Below, piece after piece: positions 25,690-33,806 of a stretch of 64,000 bases of DNA. The first letter of the stretch is position 1. Every line of letters starts with the position of its first letter. Position numbers and translations under genes: made by a program. Where the stretch lies: the NCBI RefSeq assembly GCF_004217495.1, contig NZ_SHLC01000001.1, positions 3,472,001 through 3,536,000 on the forward strand, written 5' to 3'. This DNA is from Microterricola gilva. Lineage in GTDB: Bacteria; Actinomycetota; Actinomycetes; Actinomycetales; Microbacteriaceae. The notes under the pieces are model-generated. The model was given only the letters and a program-made list of their open reading frames with translations. It was not told where the DNA came from and searched no databases.

Positions 25690-26958
25690 ATGTCAGAGTC
25701 GACCTCACCATCCACCAGGACACCGTCGGCGGCCGTGCCTGCCAGCCCGCGACGCGGCCTCGTCGCCTGGCGCAACGCCGTGTTCACGATCTTCTTCCTC
25801 AGCGGGCTCAGCGTCGCCAGCTGGGTCGCCCGCATCCCCGCCGTGCGCGACGACCTGCAGATCTCGCTCGACACGGTCGGCCTCGTCATCCTCGGCATGT
25901 CGGTCGGCTCGATCATCGGCCTCACCTGTTCCGCGGCCATCCTGGCCCGCTTCGGTGCGCGCATCGGCATGATCTTCAGCCTCTGCCTCGTCGCAGGCGG
26001 CCTCGTCTTCATCGGCCTCGGCAGCAGCGTGTTCGGGGTGCTTCCGGTCATCGTCATCGGCATGGCGATCTTCGGATTCGGCAACGGCTCTGTCGACGTC
26101 ATGATGAACGTCGAGGGCGCGGCCGCCGAGCGCGAGATCGGCAAGACGCTGATGCCGCTCATGCACGCCTTCTTCAGCTTCGGCACGATGGCCGGAGCGG
26201 CGCTGGGCGCAGGCGCATCGGCCATCCACCTGCCGGTCGCCGCCCACCTTGCCGCCATCGCGCTGCTCATCGTCGCCGCGGTGTTCGTTACGGTGCGCTT
26301 CATCCCGATTCGCGAGTCGGTCGGCGATGACCCGCACACGGCGGCGCCGCGCCAGCCGTGGGTCGCCCGCCTCCGCGAGAATCTCGCCGTCTTCGCCGAC
26401 ACCCGCCTGCTTCTGATCGGCGTCATCGTGCTCGGCACCTCGTTCGCGGAGGGTTCGGCGAACGACTGGATCGCCCTCGCGGTCGTCGACGGCCACGGCT
26501 TCGACAACACCACCGGCGCCATCGTCTTCGGCGTCTTCGTGACCGCGATGACCGTTGGCCGCGTCGCCGGAGGCCCGATCCTCGACCGCTTCAGCCGCGT
26601 GCCCGTTCTGCGGGCCTGCGCGGCGCTCGGCGTCGCCGGGCTCTCGCTGTTCATCTTCGGCGGCGGCAGCCTGCCCGTTGTCATCGTCGCCACCGTGCTC
26701 TGGGGCCTCGGCTGCGCGCTCGGCTTCCCCGTAGGCATGTCGGCGGCCGCGGATGACGAGAAGCACGCTGCGGCCAGGGTGAGCGCCGTCGCGATCATCG
26801 GCTACTGCGCCTTCCTGGCCGGCCCGCCGCTGCTCGGCTTCCTCGGCCAGCACTTCGGCATCCTGAACGCCCTGATCGTGCTGCTCGGCCTGCTCGTGCT
26901 CGCCGGGCTCTGCGCTCCGGCCGCCCGCGAGGCATCGCGCCGGGTTCCCGCCAACTAG
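25690..26958 (+). CDS. MFS transporter (YbjJ-like)
   Basis: A 422-aa major-facilitator protein with twelve predicted membrane segments. [20 protein letters not shown] and [20 protein letters not shown] at the N-terminus, and [20 protein letters not shown] in the fourth-fifth helix region, resemble the YbjJ branch of MFS proteins, whose substrates are not established. A hydrophilic loop of about 30 residues separates the two halves. The divergent LacI-type regulator and shared operator suggest a sugar or a sugar-like compound as inducer or substrate, but that is only inference. Confidence 0.85.
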   Translation: MSESTSPSTRTPSAAVPASPRRGLVAWRNAVFTIFFLSGLSVASWVARIPAVRDDLQISLDTVGLVILGMSVGSIIGLTCSAAILARFGARIGMIFSLCLVAGGLVFIGLGSSVFGVLPVIVIGMAIFGFGNGSVDVMMNVEGAAAEREIGKTLMPLMHAFFSFGTMAGAALGAGASAIHLPVAAHLAAIALLIVAAVFVTVRFIPIRESVGDDPHTAAPRQPWVARLRENLAVFADTRLLLIGVIVLGTSFAEGSANDWIALAVVDGHGFDNTTGAIVFGVFVTAMTVGRVAGGPILDRFSRVPVLRACAALGVAGLSLFIFGGGSLPVVIVATVLWGLGCALGFPVGMSAAADDEKHAAARVSAVAIIGYCAFLAGPPLLGFLGQHFGILNALIVLLGLLVLAGLCAPAAREASRRVPAN

Positions 26959-27001
26959 CCACTCGTGTCCGTGCCGGGCCGGGCAGAGCCCGCGCGGCGC
27001 T

Positions 27002-27062
27002 CTGCGCCAGTTGCTGTGCTGTGCGCCGCAGCATGTGGCGCACAGCACTCACAGTGGCGCAG
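27002..27062. repeat. Long interrupted hairpin upstream of nucS
   Basis: The inner arms GTGCTGTGCGCC and GGCGCACAGCAC are perfect around a 9-nt loop, and the outer arms CTGCGCCA and TGGCGCAG are also perfect. It ends 46 bp before the nucS start and follows the MFS gene. A related, smaller hairpin lies downstream of hemY. Confidence 0.75.
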
Positions 27063-27095
27063 AGGGCGCGCCCGAGAGCACAGCACCCCAGCGTT

Positions 27096-27101
27096 TACAC
27101 T
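27096..27101 (+). promoter_or_regulatory. -10 hexamer TACACT for nucS, leaderless type
   Basis: TACACT is followed by 6 nt and the GTG of nucS. No ribosome binding site precedes the GTG. Confidence 0.5.
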
Positions 27102-27107
27102 CGTACG

Positions 27108-27803
27108 GTGCGCCTTGTCATTGCTACCTGTTCCGTCGACTACGCCGGCCGCCTCGCCGCCCATCTGCCGCTCGCGAAGCGCCTGCTGATGGTCAAGGCC
27201 GACGGCAGCCTGCTCGTGCACTCCGACGGCGGCAGCTACAAGCCGCTGAACTGGATGAGTCCGCCGTGCACGCTCTCGGCGAGCGAGCCGGACGAGGACC
27301 AGGCCGCGGCCGGCATCACCGAGCTCTGGACGGTCACGCACACCAAGACCGCCGACAAGCTCGTCGTCAGCATCTATGAGGTCGAGCACGACAGCGACCA
27401 CCCGCTCGGCATCGACCCCGGCCTGCAGAAGGACGGCGTCGAGGCGCACCTGCAGAAGCTCCTGGCCGAGCAGATCGAGCTGCTCGGCGACGGCCACACC
27501 CTCGTGCGGCGCGAGTACATGACGGCGATCGGCCCGGTCGACATCCTGGCCAGGGATGCCGCGGGCGGCTCCGTCGCCGTCGAGCTCAAGCGCCGCGGCG
27601 ACATCGACGGCGTCGAACAGCTGACCCGCTACCTCGAGCTGATGAACCGCGACCCGCACCTCGCCCCCGTGCAGGGCGTGTTCGCGGCGCAGGAGATCAA
27701 GCCACAGGCGCGCACCCTCGCCGAGGACCGCGGCATCCGCTGCCTCGTGCTCGACTACGACGCGATGCGCGGCCTCGACGACGGACACCACCGCCTGTTC
27801 TGA
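27108..27803 (+). CDS. nucS: Mismatch-specific endonuclease NucS (EndoMS)
   Basis: A 231-aa nuclease that carries out non-canonical mismatch repair in actinobacteria, which generally lack MutS and MutL. The N-terminal DNA-binding domain begins [20 protein letters not shown]. The RecB-like catalytic core has [10 protein letters not shown] (Asp145) and [18 protein letters not shown] (Glu159-Leu-Lys161), matching the PD-(D/E)XK arrangement, and [12 protein letters not shown] follows. NucS cuts both strands at G-T and T-T mismatches and works with the sliding clamp, whose gene dnaN is also in this window. The GTG start follows a TACACT box by 6 nt. Confidence 0.94.
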   Translation: MRLVIATCSVDYAGRLAAHLPLAKRLLMVKADGSLLVHSDGGSYKPLNWMSPPCTLSASEPDEDQAAAGITELWTVTHTKTADKLVVSIYEVEHDSDHPLGIDPGLQKDGVEAHLQKLLAEQIELLGDGHTLVRREYMTAIGPVDILARDAAGGSVAVELKRRGDIDGVEQLTRYLELMNRDPHLAPVQGVFAAQEIKPQARTLAEDRGIRCLVLDYDAMRGLDDGHHRLF

Positions 27804-27868
27804 GCGCGCCCTCTGCGACACCCCGGCGCGAAACCCGAGCGAAAGCGGAGTTTCACAGCCGGGGAACC

Positions 27869-27874
27869 TAGTAT
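27869..27874 (+). promoter_or_regulatory. -10 hexamer TAGTAT, leaderless type
   Basis: TAGTAT is followed by 6 nt and the GTG of the HAD phosphatase gene; there is no ribosome site between them. Confidence 0.5.
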
Positions 27875-27880
27875 GGCTCG

Positions 27881-28558
27881 GTGAGTACCCCGACTTTGAC
27901 AACCGCGACCGCGCTGTGGTCCGCCATTCTCTTTGACCTTGACGGCACGATCACCGACTCGGCCCCTGGCATCACGGCCTCCCTCGCGCGCACCTTCGAG
28001 ATCCTCGGGCGGCCCGTTCCGAATGACGCGGAGCTGCTCGCCTACGTCGGCCCGCCCCTGCTCGACTCCTTCCGTGAGCGCGCCGGCATGAGCGAGGAGC
28101 AGGCCTGGGAGGCGATCAACACCTACCGCGCCGACTACAACGGCTCCGCCATCGACACCGCGGTGTACCCCGGTGTCGCCGGTCTGCTCGAGCGCATCCA
28201 CGCCGCCGGCGTTCCGTTGGCCCTGGCCACGAGCAAGCCGGAGAGCGTCGCCACGCGCATCCTCGAGAACTTCGGCCTCGACCGCTACTTCGACGTGATC
28301 TGCGGCGCGACCGACGACGAGAGCCGCAGCGCCAAGGCCGACGTCGTCGCCGAGGCGGTCCGTCGCCTCACCGCGCAGGGTGTCGACGTCAGTCGCACCG
28401 TCATGGTCGGCGACCGCAGCTACGACACCGTCGGCGCCGCGGCGAACGGCATTCCGACGATCCTCGTCGAGTGGGGCTACGGCTCCCCCGCGGAGGCCGT
28501 CGACGCCATCGGCACCGTCTACTCGACCGACCAGCTCGCGAAGAAGCTGCTCGGCTGA
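27881..28558 (+). CDS. HAD-family hydrolase (phosphoglycolate phosphatase-like)
   Basis: A 225-aa phosphatase. Motif I is ILFDLDGTITDSAPGI (nucleophile and acid/base Asp), motif II lies in PLALATSKPES (Thr/Ser), motif III is the Lys in KADVVAEAVRRL, and motif IV is VMVGDRSYDTVGAAANGIPT. The alpha-helical cap between motifs I and II places it in subfamily IA with Gph and PpaX. The substrate could be phosphoglycolate or another small phosphate ester. It begins 77 bp after nucS with its own -10 element and is followed by a DUF2804 gene 33 bp later, probably in the same transcript. Confidence 0.88.
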   Translation: MSTPTLTTATALWSAILFDLDGTITDSAPGITASLARTFEILGRPVPNDAELLAYVGPPLLDSFRERAGMSEEQAWEAINTYRADYNGSAIDTAVYPGVAGLLERIHAAGVPLALATSKPESVATRILENFGLDRYFDVICGATDDESRSAKADVVAEAVRRLTAQGVDVSRTVMVGDRSYDTVGAAANGIPTILVEWGYGSPAEAVDAIGTVYSTDQLAKKLLG

Positions 28559-28591
28559 CCTCGCACCACCCCAACGACGGAGTTCCCGACG

Positions 28592-29629
28592 ATGCGAACC
28601 CAGACGACCCACGAGCGTGAGCTCACCGCGCCCGTCGAGCTCTGCCTGCCGAACGGCCGGTTGAACCCGGCGGCGGTCGGCTGGGCGCGGCATCCCCTGG
28701 TCACCACCGACGGAATCGGCCGTGGCAGCTTCGGCTGGGGGCGCAACAAGCGCTGGGAGTACTGGGCGGTCACCACACCGACGCACATCGTCGGCATCAC
28801 GGTGTCGAGCCTCGACTACGCGAGCCTGCACCAACTCTGGGTGAAGGATCGGCGAAGCGGCGAGGAGATCGATCTCGTGGCGATCAGCCCGCTGAGCGGT
28901 AGCGCGACCCTGCCTGGCACGCTCGGCACCGGGTCGGCCCGCACCCGCACGAAGGCTCTCAGCATCGACATCGACGAGCTCGGCGAGGCGGATGCCGGCT
29001 CGCCGGGCACCCGGCTGCGCGCCGTCTCACCCCGGGTGACCATCGACGTGCTCGCCGAGCGGCCTGCAGGCCACGAGGCCATGGGCGTCGTCGTGCCGTG
29101 GAGCGACAGACTGTTCCAGTACACGGTCAAGGACGTCGCCAGGCCGGCCGGCGGGACGATCACGATCGATGGCGTGAGCCACCGCTTGCCGCGCGCCCGG
29201 TCCTGGGCTGTGCTCGATCACGGCCGCGGCCGCTGGCCGTACTCGATGACGTGGAACTGGGGCGCGGCATCCGGCATCGTCGACGGTCGCACACTCGGGT
29301 TGCAGCTCGGCGGCAGGTGGACGGCGGGAACCGGCTCGACCGAGAACGCGCTCTCGGTCGACGGCCGCATCACCAAGTATGGCGACGAGCTGGACTGGGA
29401 GTACTCGCAGGGCGACTTCCTCGCGCCGTGGCGGATCCGGGGCGAGCACCTCGACCTCGTCTTCACACCGGAGTTCGACCGCTCAGCGCAGACGAACATG
29501 CTCGTGATCGGCTCGGAGACGCACCAGTGTTTCGGCACCTACTCCGGCACCGCGACCGACGAGGACGGCACAACGCTGCGGATCGACGGTCTCTTCGGCT
29601 GGGCAGAGCACGTGCACAACCGCTGGTGA
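28592..29629 (+). CDS. DUF2804 domain protein
   Basis: A 345-aa protein that matches DUF2804 along its length. Typical stretches are RHPLVTTDGIGRGSFGWGRN, WEYWAVTTPTHIVGITVSSL, SWAVLDHGRGRWPYSMTWNW and IVDGRTLGLQLGGRWTAGTG. The Trp- and Gly-rich beta pattern resembles lipocalin/hydroxyneurosporene-synthase-like folds (CrtC-related), but no activity is known. There is no signal peptide. It follows the HAD gene by 33 bp and has a GGAG before its ATG. It is convergent with a TetR-type gene. The family call is good; the function is unknown. Confidence 0.82.
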   Translation: MRTQTTHERELTAPVELCLPNGRLNPAAVGWARHPLVTTDGIGRGSFGWGRNKRWEYWAVTTPTHIVGITVSSLDYASLHQLWVKDRRSGEEIDLVAISPLSGSATLPGTLGTGSARTRTKALSIDIDELGEADAGSPGTRLRAVSPRVTIDVLAERPAGHEAMGVVVPWSDRLFQYTVKDVARPAGGTITIDGVSHRLPRARSWAVLDHGRGRWPYSMTWNWGAASGIVDGRTLGLQLGGRWTAGTGSTENALSVDGRITKYGDELDWEYSQGDFLAPWRIRGEHLDLVFTPEFDRSAQTNMLVIGSETHQCFGTYSGTATDEDGTTLRIDGLFGWAEHVHNRW

Positions 29630-29702
29630 CCACCGTCGCCGGTTGGCACGACTGCCGGCAACCACGTCAGCTGCCGCTCGCGGTCTCCTGCCCGTGCCGC
29701 GC

Positions 29703-30278
29703 TCAGCCGCCGACGGTCGCCGCCGTCGCGATCAGCGCTGCGGCCTCGCCGGGGTTCACCCGGCTGAGCAGGAGAGCACTCGCGGTGATCGCGACGAACA
29801 GCCTGGCGCGTCGCTCGACCTCCTCAGCGGGGAGACCGGCATCGGCCGGGCCCAGCGCGCTTTCGAATGCCCGTTGGAGCGAAGCCCTGTAGCCGTCGAC
29901 CACGGCGCGCTGCTGCTCGTCGTAGCCGGCGATTCCGCTCGCGCTGTTCAGCAGCAGGCAGCCGCGGCGAGGCGAGTCCGGCGGGGTCATGGTGATGAAC
30001 GCCGAGAGCGTCGCCCAGTACTCGCGCAGCGCGGCCGCGGGGTCCTCCGCGTCACGGAGCCGGGCCAGGCGCGGGGCGATGACGGTGTCGAGGTAGTCGG
30101 CGACCGCCGCATCGTAGAGGCCGCGCTTGCTCTCGAAGGCGCGATAGAGGCTGGAGCGATTGAGCCCGGTCGCCTCCTCGAGGTCGGCCAGCGAGGCCGC
30201 CTCGAAGCCCTTGTCCCAGAAGACGTCGCGTGCGGCGGCGACGGCCGTCGCGGTGTCAAAAGCCTGCGTGCGCCCCAT
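29703..30278 (-). CDS. TetR-family regulator
   Basis: A 191-aa repressor. The N-terminal helix-turn-helix runs through FEAASLADLEEATGLNRSSL and YRAFESKRGLYDAAVADYLD. The ligand domain has SPRRGCLLLNSASGIAGYDE, typical of a TetR_C group that senses electrophiles or small organics. The start MGRTQAFDTA follows GGGAGGGC. It diverges from a DUF1304 gene; the spacer has two ACCGATCGGT palindromes overlapping both promoters, so it should repress its neighbour and itself. The repressor resembles others that use the same operator type, but the inducer is not known. Confidence 0.92.
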   Translation of the reverse strand: MGRTQAFDTATAVAAARDVFWDKGFEAASLADLEEATGLNRSSLYRAFESKRGLYDAAVADYLDTVIAPRLARLRDAEDPAAALREYWATLSAFITMTPPDSPRRGCLLLNSASGIAGYDEQQRAVVDGYRASLQRAFESALGPADAGLPAEEVERRARLFVAITASALLLSRVNPGEAAALIATAATVGG

Positions 30279-30305
30279 GCGCCCTCCCGTTTCCACGATC
30301 GGCAC

Positions 30306-30352
30306 TTGCGCACCGATCGGTTCCATTCTATATTGAACCGATCGGTACACAA
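30306..30352. promoter_or_regulatory. Divergent promoters with twin TetR operators
   Basis: Plus strand: -35 TTGCGC, 17-bp spacer, -10 TATATT. Minus strand: -35 TTGTGT, 16-bp spacer, -10 TAGAAT. The operators ACCGATCGGTTC (30312-30323) and GAACCGATCGGT (30335-30346) are mirror images; each core ACCGATCGGT is itself palindromic. Each fills the spacer of one promoter and lies beside the -10 of the other. Confidence 0.85.
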
Positions 30353-30405
30353 TCACAACCCGACGCCAGGGCCCAGCCCAACGGCCGTCAGAAAGCAGCA
30401 GAGCA

Positions 30406-30792
30406 ATGCTCGCCCTGAGCCTCGTCTTCCTCGGCATCGCGGCCGTCATCCACGTCTACATCTTCGTGCTCGAATCCCTGCGCTGGACGGCGCCGTCGAC
30501 CCGCAGGACCTTCGGAACCAGTGCCGCGGATGCCGAGACGACCAAGCCCCTGGCCTTCAACCAGGGCTTCTACAACCTGTTCCTGGCGATCACCGTCGGC
30601 GTCGGCATCGCCCTGGCCGCCAACGGCGCGCTCGCGCCAGGAGCCGCGCTGCTGTTCGCGGGAGCCGGCTCGATGGTCGCCGCCGGGCTCGTGTTGCTGA
30701 TCTCGGATCGGCGCAAGGCGCGTGCGGCCCTCGTGCAGTTGAGCGCCCCGGCCATCGGCCTGATCCTGTTGCTGATCACGCTGCTCGGCTGA
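30406..30792 (+). CDS. DUF1304 family membrane protein
   Basis: A 128-aa protein with four predicted membrane segments. LALSLVFLGIAAVIHVYIFV, LESLRWTAPSTRRTFG and PLAFNQGFYNLFLAITVGVG are the family signature. Members are often next to TetR- or MarR-type regulators and oxidoreductases, and are thought to take part in tolerance to small toxic molecules, but no mechanism is established. Its promoter carries two operators for the divergent TetR-type regulator. A leader of about 65 nt precedes the ATG. It ends 24 bp from the convergent DUF4328 gene. Confidence 0.88.
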   Translation: MLALSLVFLGIAAVIHVYIFVLESLRWTAPSTRRTFGTSAADAETTKPLAFNQGFYNLFLAITVGVGIALAANGALAPGAALLFAGAGSMVAAGLVLLISDRRKARAALVQLSAPAIGLILLLITLLG

Positions 30793-30816
30793 TGCCCTCC
30801 GCGGCCGCCTCTGACG

Positions 30817-31665
30817 TCAGGAGGCGATGCCCGGCGTCGTCGAGACCATGGCCATGATGACGTTCATCATCTGCATGAACCACACGATCACGAGCACGAG
30901 CGAGAGCACGCTCACCGCGAGCGTCGCCCACATCGGGGCGAAGCCCCGGCCGGCCTGGCGGTTGACGACCACGCAGCGTCCGATCACGTAGACCAGGTTG
31001 CTCAGGATCGCCCACGCCCAGTGGAAACGCCGCGAGTAGCCCTGCTGACCGAGCCAGCGCCAGTCGAGCACCGCGAGCACGATCATGCCGGCCGCGATCA
31101 CCCAGCTGCCGACACTGAGCAGCAGGTAGCCGGGGTCGAGCATCATCATCGTGCTGGCAGCCGGGTCGGTCATCGAGGCGAGCATGTAGCCCTCGAAATC
31201 CCAGGCGAAGAGCGTGAGCACCGACAACAGCGGAAGCAGCGTGTACGCCCAGATGAGCCAGTTCGCCGTCGGAGTGCCATCCGGCACCCGACCCTGCGTC
31301 ATCGTCATCCCGTAGGGCTGCGCCGCGTATGGCTGCCCGGCGTACTGCCGCGAGATCGGCTGCGCCGGGTACGGCTGGGCCGAGTAGGAGGGCGCGCTCG
31401 GCGCGTAGGACGGAGCAACGAACGGCTGGGCCGCGACCGGCTCAGCGGTGCCCGGCTGTGCGCCGACCGGCTGCGCGGCGGGAGCCATCTCCCCGTACTT
31501 CGGCACGGTCGGCAGCGGTCCAGCAAACACGGGGGCCGCGGGGGCCACCGGCTCCGGCACGGGAGCGGTGTGATCGCTCCACCGAGCACCATCCCACCAG
31601 CGCAACTGCGCGGCATCCTGCGGGTCGGCATACCAGCCGGCGCTCGGCAAGCCATTCGTGGTCAT
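30817..31665 (-). CDS. DUF2510-DUF4328 membrane protein
   Basis: A 282-aa protein. The first 30 residues, PSAGWYADPQDAAQLRWWDG followed by ARWSDHTAP, form a DUF2510 motif. A flexible Pro/Ala/Gln/Tyr-rich segment with repeats like AQPYxAQP follows (residues 40-120). The rest is a DUF4328 domain with four membrane segments (TANWLIWAYTLLPLLSVLTL, then GYLLLSVGSWVIAAGMIVLA and the C-terminal pair). This combination is common in actinobacteria; the function is unknown. The ATG overlaps the end of the HAD gene upstream (ATGA), so the two are cotranscribed. Confidence 0.8.
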   Translation of the reverse strand: MTTNGLPSAGWYADPQDAAQLRWWDGARWSDHTAPVPEPVAPAAPVFAGPLPTVPKYGEMAPAAQPVGAQPGTAEPVAAQPFVAPSYAPSAPSYSAQPYPAQPISRQYAGQPYAAQPYGMTMTQGRVPDGTPTANWLIWAYTLLPLLSVLTLFAWDFEGYMLASMTDPAASTMMMLDPGYLLLSVGSWVIAAGMIVLAVLDWRWLGQQGYSRRFHWAWAILSNLVYVIGRCVVVNRQAGRGFAPMWATLAVSVLSLVLVIVWFMQMMNVIMAMVSTTPGIAS

Positions 31666-32561
31666 CGCACGTCTCCATCCTGCGTTGCGGTGCCGCGCAC
31701 CATCTCGACCCAGCGGGCGAGGAACGCCGCACCGGCTTCGTCATGAATCAGGTCGCCGGCCGTGAGCACCGGGTACGGCTTCTCCGGCACACCGTCGGCC
31801 GGGCGCACATCGACATGGGCAACAGTATGCCCCTGCTCGTGCAGCCAATCCGCCATTGCGTAGTCGGTGCGCGAGTCGCCGACCGTGCGCCACTGCACGG
31901 GCAGGGCGCCGCCGGGCAGCAGCATCTCGATCGCGCGCATCGCCCCGAGGTCCTTGCCGAGTTGAATCGACTCAATGTCGGTCGAGATGATCGTCGAGTC
32001 CACCCGGTACCCGACGGTTCCATCGGATGCCGCCGCGTTCACGCCGTTGTGCTCGATGCCGAGGTCGTGCAGCCCCATCTCGGCGAAGGCGGCCGCGTCG
32101 AACTCCTTCTGCTGCTGCAGGTAGTCGGCGCTCTGAACGTGCTTGTGCTGCTCGACCGAGACCATCGCCCGCTTGGTCTGGTCGAAGAACATGAAGTCGG
32201 AGAACCGCTCGGAGACGAGCCGCTCGATCGCCTCGCCGTATGCACTCGGCACCGCGAGCTCCTCGGAGACCTCGATCTTGCCTGCACCGGCCGGCGTGAT
32301 CGGGAACCAGACGGCCCCCTTCTCGCAGACGGCGAAGACGCGGGCGTGCGCGGGAAGTCCGGCTGCGACGAGCGGCGCGACGACCTCCTCTCGCAGGAAT
32401 GCATCTGAGCGGCCCGTGTTGAAGACGATCGGGATGCCGGCATCCGCCAGCGTCACGAGGTCACGCGTCACAGAGTCGATCGCGATCGAACGCGTGATGG
32501 GGCTGGCGATCGGGCCGTCGACGTCGAGTAGCAGGCCGAGAAGCGGTACAGATTCACTCAT
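31662..32561 (-). CDS. HAD-superfamily hydrolase (Cof/sucrose-phosphatase-like)
   Basis: A 299-aa protein with the HAD core. Motif I is LLLDVDGPIASPI (both Asp present, Pro in place of the usual Thr), motif II is IPIVFNTGRSDAF, and motif IV is WRTVGDSRTDYAMADWL. A C2-type cap lies between. These features resemble the sugar-phosphate and Cof-type phosphatases. TAGCGT lies 6 nt before the ATG and a GGAG is also present, so the start is secure but the mRNA may be leaderless. It overlaps the DUF4328 gene. The substrate is not known. Confidence 0.85.
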   Translation of the reverse strand: MSESVPLLGLLLDVDGPIASPITRSIAIDSVTRDLVTLADAGIPIVFNTGRSDAFLREEVVAPLVAAGLPAHARVFAVCEKGAVWFPITPAGAGKIEVSEELAVPSAYGEAIERLVSERFSDFMFFDQTKRAMVSVEQHKHVQSADYLQQQKEFDAAAFAEMGLHDLGIEHNGVNAAASDGTVGYRVDSTIISTDIESIQLGKDLGAMRAIEMLLPGGALPVQWRTVGDSRTDYAMADWLHEQGHTVAHVDVRPADGVPEKPYPVLTAGDLIHDEAGAAFLARWVEMVRGTATQDGDVR

Positions 32562-32622
32562 ACTCCGACGCTACCGGGCGCGGAGAGCCGGAGCGGACAG
32601 CTGCCGACCGCTCGGATACCGC

Positions 32623-33240
32623 TCAGAGCGCGGCGAATCGCCGGCGCACCCCGGCGAGTGCTCGCGCACGACCGGCCGCCCCGCGCTGGGTCGAGCGCCC
32701 GATGGAGATGTGCCTGAAGCGGCGGATGCCGATGAGTCGGAACGTGCCGCGACCGAGTATCGCGGTGGCCGGGCGGCCGAACCACCAGCGGTAGAGGGCG
32801 GCATCCGTCGTCATGACCGAGACCACGCTCACCGCGCGCAGCCGCGTCAGCCTGCCGCGCAGGGCGCCACCGATGGTGGGCTCGTCGAAGGCATAACCCT
32901 TGGAGAGCACCCGATCGAGGAATCCCTTGGTGCCGGCCGGCATCGCCATCCACCAGACGGGGAAGACGAAGACGAGGTGGTCAGCGGCGCTCAGCCGGTG
33001 CTGCAGCGCGGTGGCATCCGAGCGCATCTCGCCTCCGGTGCGCCAGGCCCGCAGCTCCGTGGCGCTCATCACCGGGTCGAAGCCCTCCGCCACGAGGTCG
33101 ACGACGTCGACGCTGTGGCCCGCGTCGGCGAGCCCGGTGCGGACGGCCTCGAGCGCGGCCGCCGCGAGACTGCGCCGGTGCGGCACGTTCTCGTGCGCCT
33201 CGGCGCCGTAGGGGTGGTCGAAGACGACGAGAACATGCAT
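32623..33240 (-). CDS. NAD(P)H-dependent quinone oxidoreductase (flavodoxin_2)
   Basis: A 205-aa flavoprotein. MHVLVVFDHPYGAEAHENVP is the phosphate-binding loop region, and VFVFPVWWMAMPAGTKGFLD followed by RVLSKGYAF is typical of the MdaB/KefF/NQO1 group. These enzymes reduce quinones or nitro compounds by two electrons with FMN or FAD. The C-terminal 35 residues are basic and variable. AAAGGCC lies near the ATG. It diverges from a marR gene with a short spacer carrying a palindrome, so it is probably controlled by that regulator, as is usual for quinone-stress systems. Confidence 0.88.
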   Translation of the reverse strand: MHVLVVFDHPYGAEAHENVPHRRSLAAAALEAVRTGLADAGHSVDVVDLVAEGFDPVMSATELRAWRTGGEMRSDATALQHRLSAADHLVFVFPVWWMAMPAGTKGFLDRVLSKGYAFDEPTIGGALRGRLTRLRAVSVVSVMTTDAALYRWWFGRPATAILGRGTFRLIGIRRFRHISIGRSTQRGAAGRARALAGVRRRFAAL

Positions 33241-33294
33241 GATGGCCTTTCATTCCGATGCGGGCGCGCCCCCGCGTCAGTTCTACACGCAACA

Positions 33295-33323
33295 GTTGCA
33301 CGGGCAACCATATTCGTTAGAAT
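33295..33323 (+). promoter_or_regulatory. marR promoter and operator-like palindrome
   Basis: -35 TTGCAC and -10 TAGAAT are 16 bp apart. The inverted repeat GTTGC-ACGG-GCAAC overlaps the -35 element and lies about 55 bp from the divergent quinone reductase start, a plausible MarR operator. The -10 ends 6 nt before the marR ATG. Confidence 0.65.
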
Positions 33324-33329
33324 GAGGCC

Positions 33330-33806
33330 ATGGCAAACACACTCGGCAGGATCGGCGATCCGGCGGCAGAACTCGAGGCCGAGGATCGGGTGATCGCGCT
33401 CTGGCTGCAGGCTCGACACACCGCGGCCGCGATGGAATCGGCGCTCGACGCCGAGCTCCAACGGGAACTCGGTGTGCCACTGACCCGCTACGCCCTGCTC
33501 TGCACCATCGACGACCCGGACTGCGCATACAACCAGCAGGTGATCGCCACCCTGCTCGGCGTGAACAAGAGCAGCGTGAGTCGCCACGTCGACGCCGCGG
33601 CGCAGAGTGGGTTCCTGGTGGCAGAGGTGTCGGCTGGTTCGCGCCGCGACAAGAGCGTTCGCCTGACGGCATCCGGGCGCCGGCTCGTCGAGCGGGGGCG
33701 CGCCATCGTTGCCGGCCACGCACCGACACTCCCCCAACAGCGGCTCGACGAGGCCATCGCAACGCTCGCACTCTTCGCCGCACAGAGCGAGTCCGCGAGG
33801 CCGTGA
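33330..33806 (+). CDS. MarR-family transcriptional regulator
   Basis: A 158-aa winged-helix regulator. The recognition region is TRYALLCTIDDPDCAYNQQV followed by IATLLGVNKSSVSRHVDAAA, and the wing is EVSAGSRRDKSVRLTASGRR. The ATG lies 6 nt after TAGAAT, which suggests a leaderless mRNA, although GAGG is also near. It diverges from a quinone oxidoreductase gene, and the stop overlaps the start of an alpha/beta hydrolase gene. A role as repressor responding to quinones or other phenolic compounds is typical of such neighbours, but the ligand is not visible in the sequence. Confidence 0.9.
   Translation: MANTLGRIGDPAAELEAEDRVIALWLQARHTAAAMESALDAELQRELGVPLTRYALLCTIDDPDCAYNQQVIATLLGVNKSSVSRHVDAAAQSGFLVAEVSAGSRRDKSVRLTASGRRLVERGRAIVAGHAPTLPQQRLDEAIATLALFAAQSESARP

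Noticed and set aside
27002-27062. Possible small RNA gene before nucS
   Set aside because: The hairpin has no promoter or T-run terminator that I can identify; recorded as a repeat.
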